Of a stretch of 64,000 nucleotides of DNA, positions 11,237-22,658 are shown in pieces. Position numbers and translations under genes: made by a program. The stretch is taken from positions 57,583,712 through 57,647,711 of the forward strand of contig CM070576.1 in the NCBI GenBank assembly GCA_036346355.1. Direction: 5' to 3'. The notes under the pieces are model-generated. The model had not been told where the DNA came from and searched no databases. It saw only the letters and a list, made by a program, of their open reading frames with translations. Origin of the DNA: Rhipidocladum racemiflorum (taxonomy: Eukaryota > Streptophyta > Magnoliopsida > Poales > Poaceae). How positions within the stretch are numbered: position 1 is the stretch's first letter; each line of letters begins with the position of its first letter.

Positions 11237-13485
11237 ATGGCTCCGGTACTTCCTTCTTCGATCATCGAGGAGGAGAGGGCCGTCAGATTCTCCCAGAACA
11301 TTACCGGGGGCGCCCTTCGCCTCCGCGCCGAGACTGTTGAGCCTCGCTATCGGCCTGGGGAAGTGGTTTTCTTTGGATGGCAGCTCCTTGCCGGCCTGCT
11401 ACCGCCGGTTTCCGACTTTTATCTCTCTGTTCTCAACTTCTACGCCATTCACCACATCCACCTTCCTCCCAACTCTGTTATCCTCCTTTCTGCCTTTGCT
11501 CACTTCTGCGAGATGTTCGTGGGAGTGCTGCCCAACCTTCTCCTTTTTCGTTTCTTCTACACCCTTCGCTGGCGGTACCGCAGTCGCCGGAGCCGCCACC
11601 GCGGCTCGTGGACGGATCGTTGCGCGCTACCTTCCATTGGACCGCCGGTCCAATCGAGGGATTGGCGCACAGAGTGGTCAGACGTCGAGGACGACAGCCG
11701 CATTGAAGTGTCAGAGCTTCCGCCCGCCGGGCGTCAAGAACCCCAATCGGGGCTCAGTGAGCGACGCGCCCGAAGCTCCAGCGATGCTGGCCCGCGCCGA
11801 CTGGGCCATGGCGGGCGGGCCCGACGGGGCCATGGTAATCCGGGATTTTATTACCCTGAGGTCAGGCCCCTGCGCCGCTGGCCCGCCCTCACTGGCAAAG
11901 ACATGGGCTGCGATGGGACCCGGAGTATTCGGAGGTAACTCCGCTCCACTCTGCATCACTCCTTGTTACTTCTATATATATTTTTTTTTTGGCAAAACCT
12001 GATTCTAACAATACTGCCTCCCTTCTGCGATTCCTTTTCCTTTTGGTGCTGATAGCCGCCGGGAATTTGGATGACGACGTGATCGACAGGTGGATGTTGT
12101 ACTGGTTGAGCCTATCCGGCCACTTGCCGCCGTTTCCGGCGGGCGTGGTCCCACTTTGCCGGCTGTCCCCCGGGGAGCGCGCGGCGATAATCCGCGCCCT
12201 GCCTTCGATCGACGCCATGGGCTTGCCCGTCGTGATACGCCAGGCGCCCTTAACAATCCGGGATCCTCCTCCCACTGGTGGTCAGGGGGGGCGACCGAGT
12301 GAGGCGCAGGCGCCCAGACGATGACGACGACTCCACCCATCCTTCCCAGAGGCCCCGCTTCTTGGGCTCAGCCGGGGCGGGGACTTCCACGTCGGCCGCG
12401 GGGGCTTCTTCGGTTGCGGCAACGTGTTCCTCCGTGGTGGCGGGGGGCTCGTCGACCGACGGGGGGTCGTCCGCTTTACGCCGGGGCATGACGATAGACC
12501 CTCCGCCGCCGGTTTCTTACCGCCACCGCCACGAGCGGTGGATCTTCCTCCGCTCCGTTTTCGCCGCTACCGTGGTCTGCCTCGCTTCCGCTCGCCATCG
12601 GGCTGTGGCGGATCCGCTTCGCCCGCCCGGCCGCCAATGGGAGCGCTCATCGGCGCGCTGCAGCGCTGGGCCGGGTCTCGCTCCGAAGCGTGTTTCGCTT
12701 CCCAAGGCGCTTAGGTACTCACCAGAAACGCAAATGCAATATAAAATTTCAAAAAAATTTAAGATTGATCTCACCGTTGTTTCTTTGTCCAGGGTTCCTA
12801 CTCGGATGTCCCCGCTGCCGGGACGGCCAAGGCGCCATGGCCGTGGTCGCGCTGCGCTTGGGGTCGCTGAGCTCCAGGACGGCTGGAGGCGGTGGGCGGG
12901 TCTCAGTGGAGCCGCTGCTGCCGTCGTCAGGACTAAGGCCCGTTCGCCCCGTCCCTACCTCTGAACTCCCGCCGCCTCCGTTCCTCGGACGCCGATGCTC
13001 TTTGGGCGGCCCTCGGCGAGCTCTATTCCAAAGACGAGCAATCGCCTGGTGACGAGCAGGAACGCTGACGAGGCGGAGTCGAAATCAACCGCCTCCGCAA
13101 GGAGGTGGCGGACTCACGCGATCGGGGCTGGCCGAGCTGCAGCTGCGGAGGGAGCGGAGCGGCAGAGCAAAGCACCCGCCGCCGAGCGTCTCGCGAGTCG
13201 AGGCGGAGAGGGTCGATCGGGCTCGCCGGAGGTGGACACATCGCAGATGCCGCGCCACGCCGACGGACGGTGGCCAGCCTTGCTCCACTGGGGCTGGAGC
13301 AGCCGGGTCCGCGGGAGGAGAGGCCACAGCATTACGCCTTTTGCCTCTGCCAGACCGCGGACTTCCTCACGCGCCTGCCCGCCGCCCTTTCCGCTTGGTC
13401 CGCCCAAGAGGGGCGCGCAGTTGCAGCGGCCACGGCGAAGTACGTGCTGGCCTGCTGCGCCAGCCGTGATGCCAACTTTGATCCC
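11237..13485 (+). pseudogene. Antisense accessory gene with gypsy-transposase (Transposase_28-like) domain, 5' part
   Basis: Starts MAPVLPSSIIEEERAVRF. The recognisable domain follows: PGEVVFFGWQLLAGLLPPV, then SDFYLSVLNFYAIHHIHLPP and LSAFAHFCEMFVGVLPNLLL. This pattern is what databases call a putative gypsy-type transposase (Transposase_28). Its function is unknown and it has no demonstrated transposase activity. The reading then shifts frame (about 11590-11940), and a TATATATTTTTTTT tract near 11972 may belong to an intron. Low-complexity Ser/Gly/Asp text follows to EGRAVAAATAKYVLACCASR near 13480. There the copia element inserted (TSD ATCCC), and the C-terminal part resumes at 24786. Confidence 0.65.
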
Positions 13486-13573
13486 TGAAAGGCCCAACGA
13501 TGTCGCCTAGAGGGGGGGTGAATAGGCGGAATAAAATTTACGCAGCGGAATAAAAACACCCGAGCAGGTCAAC

Positions 13574-13646
13574 CCGGACTGTCCGGTATTTGGTCCGGAT
13601 ACTCCGGCTTGTCCGGAGTCTCCGGTATTGGGACCGGACTCTCCGG
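13574..13646. repeat. Palindrome cluster 1 (CCGGA-N3-TCCGG) in the copia LTR
   Basis: Four perfect 13-bp dyads at 13574-13586 (spacer CTG), 13595-13607 (TAC), 13613-13625 (GTC) and 13634-13646 (CTC). Start-to-start distances are 21, 18 and 21 bp. The half-sites are constant and the three spacer bases vary. Confidence 0.9.
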
Positions 13647-14368
13647 GTTAGCTGGCTCGGGAGCGCAACAAAAACTACTCTAGCAAGCACAATAAATTAC
13701 TAGAAAAGGAAGGCAAGAACAACCTAGACAATTGCTTAGAAAGGATTTGAATTTAAAGCTAAGCAAAGAGCTAGATCTAACTTAACAAATTCAAATCCAA
13801 GGAGCAAGACTAGGAAGTAAAAGAGAGAGAGAGAGACGCGATTTTTCACCGAAGTTCGGATTCTTGAAGGGAATCCTACGTCTCCGTTGAGGTGGCTCGG
13901 TCACACTTGAGCCGGGGTCTCTTTCAACCCGCTTTCCTCCCGGTGTTGCACAAATGCACTCGCCGGCTTCACTTCTTGTCCCTTTCCTTTCGGAGGCGAG
14001 ACTCGCCTTCACAAACGACCGGGGCTCACCACACAAGTTGGTAGCTCCCGGTGACTCCTAGCCGTCTAGGAGACCTTCAACCTCCAAGAGTAAAAGTACC
14101 ACGAAGAATCGCTTGGAGGATGAACTAGTGCTCAACAACTAGAAATAAATGCACCTAGCACTTTGCTTCTTCCTCTCCTCACCAAAAGAATCAACAACCA
14201 AATTAATTGGTGGGAGGAAGTGAGGGCTCTATTGAATGCTTAGAGATGGTTAGGAATGGCTTGAATGCTGCTATGAATGAGCTCAATAGAGATCCTAGCC
14301 GTTGGAGTGGAGTGGAGGCTTTAAATACCCTTTTTGAAAACTAGCCGTTACTCCTGTTTTTGAACAGG

Positions 14369-14541
14369 CCGGAGTGTCCGGACAAATAACCCGGAGACTC
14401 CGGGTTATCCGAGACTCGACCAAATGTCCGGATACTCTGACCAGCCGGAACCGAGGCAACCGAGAGGTCCAACCCGAGACTCCGACCAAAAGTCCGGATA
14501 CTCCGATTGAATCCGAGACTCGGCCGAAACCGGAGACTCGG
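14369..14541. repeat. Palindrome cluster 2 in the copia LTR, partly decayed
   Basis: Two perfect dyads (14369-14381 and 14391-14403), followed by about six copies with one or two lost or changed bases, such as CCGAGACTCCGA near 14473 and CCGGATACTCCGA near 14494. The cluster lies just beyond the TATA-like box in the direction of transcription from the opposite side. Confidence 0.85.
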
Positions 14542-14878
14542 TTACCCGGGCCGTTTTAATTTGAAACTTTTCAAAACCAAATGTAGGAGTGCTAATTAGA
14601 GATGCAAGAAATGATGTTGAGCACATGCACATCCTAAAGTCGATTTCGTCATACCCTCTTAATAGTACGGCTATCCTTAAGACACAAATAAATAAAATTA
14701 TTACAACTTTGGTCTTGATGTCGTCCTTTTGATTTTAAGTAGTTGTAGGGGCGCCCAATGTCGCTCCAAGCTCGATAAGATCTCGATCTCTGCGGTATTC
14801 TTGGATAAAACATTAGATCTCTTTAATTGTGTCATCATTAATCACCAAAACAAATTGAGGGGCCTAGATGCACTTTCA

Positions 14879-14890
14879 ATCTCCCCTTTT
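14879..14890 (-). other. Polypurine tract of the copia element
   Basis: Minus-strand AAAAGGGGAGAT directly precedes the 3' LTR start TGAAAGTGCATC. Confidence 0.8.
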
Positions 14891-15404
14891 GGCGTATTGA
14901 TGACAACACAATTAACAAAGAAATAAAAAGGATATGAAATAGACTTTAGCAAATCGATAAAATCGAGCTCCCCTAAATGTGTGCATTAGAAGAATTGAGT
15001 GGAATCGAATGCACATATTTAACGAGAAATAAACCGAGAGCTCCTCAAACACAAAGCAGAGAGAATACAACACAAGTATCTCAAGACAAATCATGCATAA
15101 TAAGCAATAATGACAATACAGGAATAACAGAGTTCTCAAACACAAAACAAGTCCACTAGCGACAAGAAACAAGAAAAAAAGGACGACTAAGGAAAACGAA
15201 ACGACTCTAAAGAATCACTCCCCTTTGGCATCAAGACACCAAAAGGAGGGAGGACACGGAGATCACTCGTCGTCGCTTCGCCGCCAGACGCTGAATACTT
15301 GCCGAGTCAAGCTGCAGGAGGAGGAGAAGCGCCAAGAAGTGATGCCAAACACTGATTCATGCGGAAGTGGCATCGCTACTCTCCTCGGAAGACCCTAAGA
15401 GTCG

Positions 15405-16841
15405 CTAGGAGAAATCGCCCGCCATTGTGGCGGCGGATGCCGCGGATGTCCTCGACCATTCTTCTTGATCTGCTCGCTCATCACCTTCTCGCTCGGGCGG
15501 AGATGTCACTACAGAGGAGGAAGACATGCTTGAGCATCCTCTCGAAGAGTGCCGCCGGGACCTCGGCCCGCTCAGAGGGAACGGGAGGAGGCACAGCAGA
15601 GAGCAGACGCGAGGTGGAGGCCAAGCGCGACCACGACGAGTCCTCTCGAGGAACAGGACTGGGGCAGCTGAAGGTATGAGCAGAAGGAGGTCGAACCTTG
15701 TAAGCAAGATGCTCCTCATCTCGACAAACTTGAGACCGCCACCGAAGAGATCAAGGTCATCACAAAGGGTGCATAGCCGCAGCCGGCCATGTTGCTCTGC
15801 AGATTCTCGCCTCATCGCCTCCCACATGAAATCGACAATGTCAAACGAGTGGGTGCGCCGACGAGATGAAACAAAGAAGTTCCTTCCATAGGAACCGATG
15901 GCGTAGCATCTCCTCCTTGGGCCAAAGAGTGACCCTCAACACTGTTGAGCATACTGAACATCCTTCGCACTTTGATGGTCCCAATCGTGAAGCTCCTCGA
16001 GGTGTCATAAAGTGACTCAATCTCCTCGGCAGTCATCACCTTCTTGAAGTGAAGCTTTGGGTCGTCGTTGTATCTCGAGATTGAGGACTCGCAAACCTCT
16101 TCTTGCTAGCCACATACCAAATCTTGTCTCACATCCACCAAATGGCCTCATCATTCTTGTCAAAGTACAAAGTGGCATAGAATTGCATGATAACCTCATT
16201 GTTCCAAATCATACTTGAATGCCATGAGATTCTTAACTGATGCACTCACAAATCTCAATGATCCGAGTGAAAATCGGATTTTTAGCTGCTGCCATATACT
16301 CCCAATCAATGGTCTTCATCCCGACCACTGGGTGCTCAAGTGGGTATAGGACCGCCTCGTAGAAGTTCTGATCAAACCGGTTCCAAAACCGGCGGTCCAC
16401 ATACTCATCCCGGTGAAGCTCGAGAGGATCCTTCTTTCGTGCTCGACAATAGCTTTTCCTTTTCCAGATCCTGTCCGATAATCGATGATCCTCATTGGAT
16501 TCACAGACATTGGGTAGTTCCACACAAAGCTTGGCCTTGGCTAGAGGACCAATGAAACGCCCGAAGCACGAAACTCGCTTCCTTTTCGATCACGAAGCCT
16601 GGCATGAGTATCTCGGCTGGATGCTCATCCGGATCAGGAGCCGATCGAGGAGGAGGAGACAGACAGTCTTGACCGACGACGCCGATGCTAGCCGGCCTCG
16701 AGGTCCGGAAGTGGGTCTTTGGCCACTCCAATCCTTTGCTTTTTCTGGAGGCCGCGGAGGAGACGAGCCCTCGAAGGGATCACCGCCACCGCACGGGCCG
16801 AGGAGGATCGCCGCTACGGAAGGCTGCGGAGGAGGATCCAT
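15405..16841 (-). pseudogene. Accessory ORF at the env position of the copia element
   Basis: Downstream of pol and in the same orientation, broken minus-strand frames read MDPPPQPSVAAILLGPCGG (from 16841), then RDEYVDRRFWNRFDQNFYEA and PVVGMKTIDWEYMAAAKNP (16233-16523). Next is a stretch encoding MQFYATLYFDKNDEAIWWM (about 16143-16199, out of the neighbouring frames) and finally MMTAEEIESLYDTSRSFTIG (15812-16039). Grass SIRE elements often carry an ORF of this kind after pol. I recognise no transmembrane or fusion features, so calling it an envelope would be unjustified. At least three frame changes. Confidence 0.5.
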
Positions 16842-16921
16842 CTGACGAGATAGAGCGAAAGAATAGAATTAGCCGAGAGGCGACAAGAAAAAAAGAAAGA
16901 ATGGAACCTGGCCGAACCACT

Positions 16922-16997
16922 CCACTCCTGAGACTCGGACAAAAGGTCCGGACACTCGGATGGACTCCGAGACTGACCCAGAGTCCGGACACTCCGG
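16922..16997. repeat. Palindrome cluster 3 in the env-position region
   Basis: One perfect CCGGA-CAC-TCCGG dyad at 16985-16997 and three imperfect copies upstream (CCTGAGACTCGGA near 16927, CCGGACACTCGGA near 16948, CTCCGAGACTG near 16964). Confidence 0.8.
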
Positions 16998-17490
16998 ATC
17001 GGCCAGAGCATACGCACGGGCGCATGAGATTTGGGGAAAACAACCCCCAAAAAGGCATGAAACGAATCTAGAGTGCCTTAAGGAAGAACAACAAATGACT
17101 AGGGCACTATCTAGAAAGGGAATTTCGCGGAGTTAGGGCACAAAACGGAACTCACCTCAAGATGAATTGAGAAATCAAGAATGCGGGTGAGTTAGGATTG
17201 AACGAAACTCCGATCTTGAGGGCAACGACGAGACAATCGGCGCCTCTACGAGAGATGAAACACACGGAGAAGCCCTAAGAACCGAGAAATTGAACCAAAC
17301 CCGAAAGAAAAAGGTTAGGGCAAAAGGGATCCTTACCACAATCTCCAATCCAAGAAGGAGAAGGAGTCCAAGATCCCAAGAAGATGGAGGAATCCACGCC
17401 CTAGCCTTGAGAGACACACGGGAGAGGGAGAGGCGCACGAAGGAAATAAGAAACAGAGAAAACCGCGCGGGATAAGGGGTTTAATCAACG
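16998..17490. other. Copia internal DNA without a recognised gene
   Basis: Minus-strand frames here are short. An A/G-rich run (about 17190-17470) looks like leader sequence for the env-position ORF, but I see no clear promoter or splice pair. Confidence 0.4.
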
Positions 17491-17496
17491 CCCCAA

Positions 17497-17610
17497 CCGG
17501 AGACTCGGATTTTCAGTCAGGAGACTCCGGCCCAACCCGGAGAGTCCGGACAATTAGTCCGGAGACTCCGGACAGTCCGGAGATTCCGGATTGAATACCG
17601 GACAGTCCGG
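17497..17610. repeat. Palindrome cluster 4, overlapping dyads in 9-bp register
   Basis: Perfect CCGGA-N3-TCCGG dyads at 17537-17549, 17559-17571, 17568-17580, 17577-17589 and 17598-17610. The middle three overlap, so CCGG recurs exactly every 9 bp (17559, 17568, 17577, 17586). An imperfect copy stands at 17497. The cluster ends in CCGGGTTGCTCAGCTCGG, resembling the tails of clusters 1 and 5. Confidence 0.9.
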
Positions 17611-17856
17611 GTTGCTCAGCTCGGTTAGGAAAGGAATTTTTCAAGGGAAGCTTCGGAGACCCGCGGAGAGAGATAGAGAGGAGTCCTAGGGCATCCATCC
17701 ACCATGTGACTAGCTAACAATCAAGCAAACAGGCTATAGTCACATGGCAATGATGCGATCCGAGGATTAAGAACCAACAACACAAGATAATTTCAAAGAA
17801 AAAGATGAATAAGTTTTGAAATTCATTTTTCATTCACCAACCAATATGAGCACATG

Positions 17857-19600
17857 TCAAGCCACGTTACGAGAATCTAAGATATTTAGTCCACTTCTCA
17901 ATTCACAGAACCTTTTCTCGTCAAGGGGCTTGGTAAAAATATCGGCTAATTGATCATTTGAGCTCACATGTTGGATATCAATTTCGCCTTTTGTTGCGTG
18001 GTCTCTTAGGAAATGATGGCGAATATCAATGTGTTTTGTTCGGAGTGTTGTACAGGATTGTTGGCAATTTTTATGGCACTCTCATTGTCACACAAAAGTG
18101 GAACGCTTTTGTAGGAAAGGCCATAATCACTCAAGGTTTGTCTCATCCAAAGTAGTTGGGCACAACAACTCCGGCAGCCTATGTATTCGGCTTCTGCAAA
18201 GGGATAAGGCTACGGAATTTTGTTTCTTGGAAGACCACGAGACTAGGGACCTACCCAAGAATTGGCAGGTTCCAGAGGTACTCTTCCTATCCACTTTACA
18301 ACCAGCATAATCCGCATCGGAATAGCCAATAAGTTCAAAGGAGGATCCTTTCGGATACCAAAGTCCGAAATGAGGAGTGTGCACTAAGTATCTCAAGATT
18401 CTCTTAACGGCCACCAAGTGGCACTCTTTGGAGCGGCTTGAAACCGTGCACACATACAAACGCTAAGCATAATATCGGGCCTAGATGCACAAAGATAAAG
18501 GAGAGAGCCGATCATCGAGCGATATACCTTTTGGATGACCGGTTTACCTTCCTTGTCGAGGTCTAGATGCCCATTGGCTTGCATAGGTGTCTTAATTGGT
18601 TTTGCATCTTCCATTCCGAACTTCTTGAGCATGTCCTTGATGTACTTGGTTTGGTGATGAAAGTTCCTTCCTTGAGTTGTTTGACTTGAAATCAGGAAGA
18701 ACTTCAACTCACCCATCATGGACATCTCAAACCTTTTGGTCATGATCTTGCTAAACTCTTTACACAAATGTTCATTAGTAGATCCAAATATAATGTCATC
18801 GACATATATTTGGCATACAAATAGATCATTATCAATATGCTTAGTAAAGAGGGTAGGGTCGGCTTTTCCGACTACAAAACCTTGTTCCAGAAGAAAGTCT
18901 CGTAGACACTCGAACCATGCCCTTGGAGCTTGCTTAAGTCCATAAAGTGCCTTGTGAAGGTAGTAAACGTGGTTCGGATGTCTTGGATCTTCAAATCCAG
19001 GTGGTTGCTCGACGTAGACCATCTCGGAGAGTGGTCCATTTAAGAAGGCGCTTTTCACGTCCATTTGATACGGCTTGAAATCATGGTGAGTAGCAAAGGC
19101 AAGTAATATTCTAATAGATTCAAGCCTAGCTACTGGAGCATATGTTTCATCGAAATCCAAACCTTCGATTTGAGTGTACCCTTGAGCAACCAGACGAGCT
19201 TTGTTCCTTGTCACGATTCCGTTTTCATCTTGCTTGTTTCGGAAGACCCACTTAGTGCCGATGACGTTTTGCTTGGGTCTTTTGACAAGCTCCCAGACTT
19301 GATTGCGCTTGAAGTTGTTCAGTTCCTCTTGCATAGCCATCACCCAATCCGGGTCTTCAAGTGCTTCATCTACTTTAAGAGGTTCAAGAGAGGAAACAAA
19401 CGAGTAAAATTCACAAAAATTTGCAACTCGAGATCGAGTGGATACTCCCTTGTTAATGTCTCCAAGTATGGTTGTCGACCGGATGATCCCTTTGAATGCT
19501 TTGATGAACTCTCGGATGCGGTACAGTTGAATCCAAAGCTTGAATAGGGCCTTCATCATCTTGGGTGGCATTAGAACCATCTTGAGCTTGAATGGACGAG
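17857..19600 (-). pseudogene. Copia reverse transcriptase and RNase H
   Basis: Minus-strand frame 18393-19676 shows WVMAMQEELNNFKRNQVWEL, TKWVFRNKQDENG, ARLVAQGYTQIEGLDFDETY, the PYQMDVKSAFLNGPLSEMVY motif and the catalytic box YVDDIIFGS, all hallmarks of copia RT. RNase H follows in another frame (18127-18459): YLVHTPHFGLWYP, then SDADYAGCKVDRKSTSGTCQ. The 3' end reads DQLADIFTKPLDEKRF and stops at 17857-17859. Sequence is nearly full length with a frameshift at about 18420 and others after 18200. The product would copy the element RNA and degrade the RNA strand. Confidence 0.9.
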
Positions 19601-20532
19601 GAGGGAATATCGCCCGAGCCAGACCCATCCGGAGACTCCGGTATATGACCCGGAGACTCCGGACCAATCCGGACACTCCGGGTTTCAGGCCGGAGACTCC
19701 GGGTTGGGGTGCTCGGGTGAGATTCCAAACTATGAGGTCTCACCTCCCCGATTGCCATTTTCTTGATAGCTTCACAAGGAGGTTCTTCCCTGTCAATCAC
19801 AACATGATCCACTTGTTCTACTTGAGAACCGTTAGTCTCATCAAAAGTTACGTCACGCGAGATTTCAACGACACCGGTGGTATTGTTGAAAACTCGGTAC
19901 GCATAAGCATTTGTTCCATAACCAAGTAAGAAACCTTCATCTACTTTAGGAGCAAATTTAGATGACTTAGCCTTTTTGTTAAGGATATAACATTTACTCC
20001 CAAAGACTCGAAAGTAGGAGACATTTGGTTTCTTCCCGGTGAGCAACTCATACGCCGTCTTCTTCAAGATCTTGTGAAGGTAGAGGCGGTTGGAGCTGTG
20101 GCTTGCGGTATTGATGGCTTCCGCCCAAAAGCTGTCAGAAACCTTGTACTCGTCAAGCATCGTCCGCGCCATCTCGATGAGGGTTCGATTCTTCCTCTCG
20201 GCTACCCCATTTTGTTGTGGAGAATAGGGAGCCGAGAATTCATGCTTGATTCCTTCCTCATCAAGAAACTCCTCCACGCCAATATTCTTGAACTCGGTGC
20301 CGTTGTCGCTCTGGATTCTCTTGATCTTGACTTCAAACTCGTTTTGAGCTCTCCTCATGAATTTCTTCAAAGTCACTTGGACTTCTCCTTTGTCATGCAA
20401 AAAGAACACCCAAGTGAACCGAGAAAAATCATCAACAATAACTAAACCATACTTACTTCCCCCAATGCTTATGTAGGCGGCCAGGACCAAAAGATCCATA
20501 TGTAGCATTTCCAACGGTCTTGTGGTCGTCAT
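19453..20532 (-). pseudogene. Copia integrase with palindrome-bearing linker
   Basis: Open for 359 residues. Catalytic core: MDLLVLAAYISIGGSKYGL with the first Asp, QSDNGTEFKN with the second, and the Glu in YSPQQNGVAERKNRTLIEMA, so D-D-35-E is complete. The GKR-like distal part (FRVFGSKCYILNKKAKSSKF, then GFLLGYGTNAYAYRVFNN) follows. The C-terminal linker to RT (RPETRSVRIGPESPGHIPES) is encoded by the palindrome cluster at 19629-19702. The HHCC finger lies in the next upstream frame, so a frameshift at about 20530 separates finger and core. Confidence 0.88.
19629..19702. repeat. Palindrome cluster 5 inside the integrase-RT coding linker
   Basis: Four perfect dyads: 19629-19641, 19650-19662, 19669-19681 and 19690-19702, with start distances 21, 19 and 21 bp. 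These are almost the same as in LTR cluster 1, and both clusters finish CCGGGTT..GCTCGG. Confidence 0.9.
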
Positions 20533-21120
20533 TACATTCTTGGCGGGATGGGAGGCACCAACTTGCTTGCCGGCTTGACAAGCACTACAAATCTGTCTTT
20601 CTCAAAGACAACATTGGTTAGTCCGAGAATGTGGTTGCCTTTAACGAGTTTGTGAAGATTCCTCATACCAACATGGGCGAGTCGGCGATGCCCTAGCCCA
20701 CCCATGCTAGATTTAGCCATTAAGCACGCTTTCAAGATTAAGCCTATCCGTATTGAAGTCTACGAGATAGAGCTTGCCCTTTAAACGCCCTTTAAAGGCT
20801 ATTGAACCATCAAGCCTCTTAACGACATCCACACCCTTTTCATTAAACAAACAATTATAGCCCGCTTCACATAATTGTGCAACGGACAATAAATTGTAGC
20901 TTAATGAGTCAACAAGCAACACATTATTTAATTGAAAATTGCTTGAGATAGAAATTTTACCCAAACCAATTACTTCTCCCTTTCCATTGTCTCCAAAGAC
21001 AATGCTTTCACTATTTGATCCATTTGCATCCAAGTGAGCGAACATTGCCTTTTCTCCGGTCATGTGGTGCGTGCAACCGCTATCCAAAATCCAACTTGTT
21101 CCACCGGAGATATAGGCCTA
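20532..21120 (-). pseudogene. Copia protease and integrase zinc-finger region
   Basis: Protease frame 20713-21087 opens MDSGCTHHMTG, the D-S-G active site of copia proteases, and continues with VFGDNGKGEVIGLGKI and LLVDSLSYNLLSVAQLC. It is followed by the GAG-pre-integrase/HHCC segment in another frame (GLGHRRLAHVGMRNLHKL, 20532-20735), where a stop and a lost base break the polyprotein. The two cysteines of the finger are damaged (one visible codon reads valine where Cys is usual). Confidence 0.85.
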
Positions 21121-21131
21121 CAAAAACATAT

Positions 21132-22583
21132 TTAGTTTTTGCTCTTTGGTACCCAAACTTGGTTAGGTCCACGCACATTAGCAACTAGAGATTTTGGGAC
21201 CCAAATGGAGCGAATAATAGGAGCATTCTTTGGCTTGCGCCCAATATGACATGCAACTACACGACCAATGTTAGTTTTCTTAAGAACATATGAAGCAAAG
21301 AACTCGGAGTGAGCCTTGTGCTTGGATGTTCCTTCGCCTTTCACAAAATGAATCGGCTTGCTTAAAGGAGCAACCACGATGTTGCTCTTTTTGCCCTTAG
21401 GCGGAACATATCCAAGCCCATGCTTCTTGGGATTACCTTGGCGCTAATGAGATACTCCTCTAAACCTTTGCTAGCCTTGTAGGACTTTTGAAGTCCATCT
21501 TCAAGCATCCCCTTAAGCTTCTCATTCTCATGAGCCAAGACTTTCAAAGTCTCACGGTTAGTAGCACAAGTAGCAACATCAATATTATAACATCTAGCGC
21601 ATCCATTGCTACTTGAAGGCATTGAACTATTGGATTTGTTAATTGAGGAAGAGGCATTATTCGAGAGATCAACAAGCTTCACTTCAAGAGACTTGCAAGC
21701 ATCCATTGCTTGAGCAAGTTGCTCTCACGAGTGAAGCATTGGTGATCTCAAGACTAACTATTTCATTCTTAGTCAAATTTGAGTTTTTGACTAAGTCCTC
21801 ATTTTTCTTTCTCTCAAAAGCTAGGCTTTTCTCTAGCTCAAGATTCTTTTCCTTTTCAAATATAAGGAGATCCTCTTGAGCTTCAAGAGTAGCCTCCTTT
21901 TGTTCTACAACTTCCTCCAACTTTTCAATGTCTTTGAGTAGCAAGTCTAGTTTTTCAATGTCAAAGTCATTCATAGACTTAAAAGCTACTTCATCATTAT
22001 CGCTATCGCAATCATCTAAGCCATAATCAACAATAGAGGGAATTTGGCTCTTAGATGATACCTTGTGCCCCTTTGCCATGAGGCAAATTGGAGCATCTTC
22101 GTCTCGTCGCTCAAGTTGTCGAAGAGGCTCTTCGACTTTGTCGGTGGAGTAGCGATGGCGACGGTGGCGAGTCCTCCTTCATTGTCGGAGTTGGACTCGG
22201 ACTCGGACTCGGAGTCGGAGTCGGAGTTCCACTCCTTGCCGATGTAAGCATGACCCTTGCCCTTGTACCTCTTGCTCTTGTCCTTGTCTTTCTTCTTGAA
22301 CTTGTCCTTCTTGAAGGGCTTGTCTTCCTTCTTTTCTTTGTGAGGACACTCGGCAATGAAGTGACCGGGTTCCCCACACTCATAGCACTTTCTTGAAGAG
22401 TGCCGCCCTCTTGATTTGTTGCCGAAGCCCTTGAGTGGCTACCCGCTTGTAGCCCTTCTTCTTCAAGAACTTGTTAAATCTTCTGACGAGCAAAGCCATA
22501 TCTTCATTTGTCAAGGGGCCGCTCGACTCTTCTTCATCGCTTGAGCTCTCTTCGACTTCTTGCACCACCTTGACGGCCTTCAA
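21132..22583 (-). pseudogene. Copia gag C-terminal half: zinc knuckle and coiled-coil region
   Basis: A CCHC zinc knuckle, CYECGEPGHFIAEC, is encoded at 22346-22387 and would bind element RNA. Then come Lys-rich and Ser/Asp/Glu-rich text, a heptad-like segment (IEKLDLLLKDIEKLEEVVEQ, 21684-22079), a second Glu/Lys-rich part (21362-21706) and WVPKSLVANVRGPNQVWVPK before a stop at 21132. The long coiled-coil extension between gag knuckle and protease is typical of large SIRE elements. Frame changes occur near 22380, 22080, 21690 and 21370. Confidence 0.75.
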
Positions 22584-22658
22584 GGCGATGCCCTTCTTCT
22601 TCTTAGGACTTGAGCTCCTCCACCACTTCCGCTTCCTTGACCATCATCTCATCCGTCA

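Larger units (their letters stand above)
13486..14878 (-). repeat. 3' LTR of the copia element
   Basis: TG..CA ends defined by TSD and by comparison with 23399-24780. The minus-strand TATTTAA at 14321-14327 is a likely core promoter. It contains two palindrome clusters, 13574-13646 and 14369-14541; most differences from the other LTR fall inside or next to these clusters. Confidence 0.93.

Noticed and set aside
10061..13510. Many long overlapping ORFs on both strands
   Set aside because: GC-rich DNA with few stop words. Only the frames with the Transposase_28-like motif and its continuation have family support; the rest are shadows.
16233..16841. Envelope glycoprotein
   Set aside because: Position fits, but no signal peptide, fusion peptide or membrane anchor can be read; described only as an env-position ORF.
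22111..22383. Ser/Arg/Pro repeat peptide ORF
   Set aside because: Out-of-frame reading of the copia gag zinc-knuckle and Lys/Ser/Asp-rich region.
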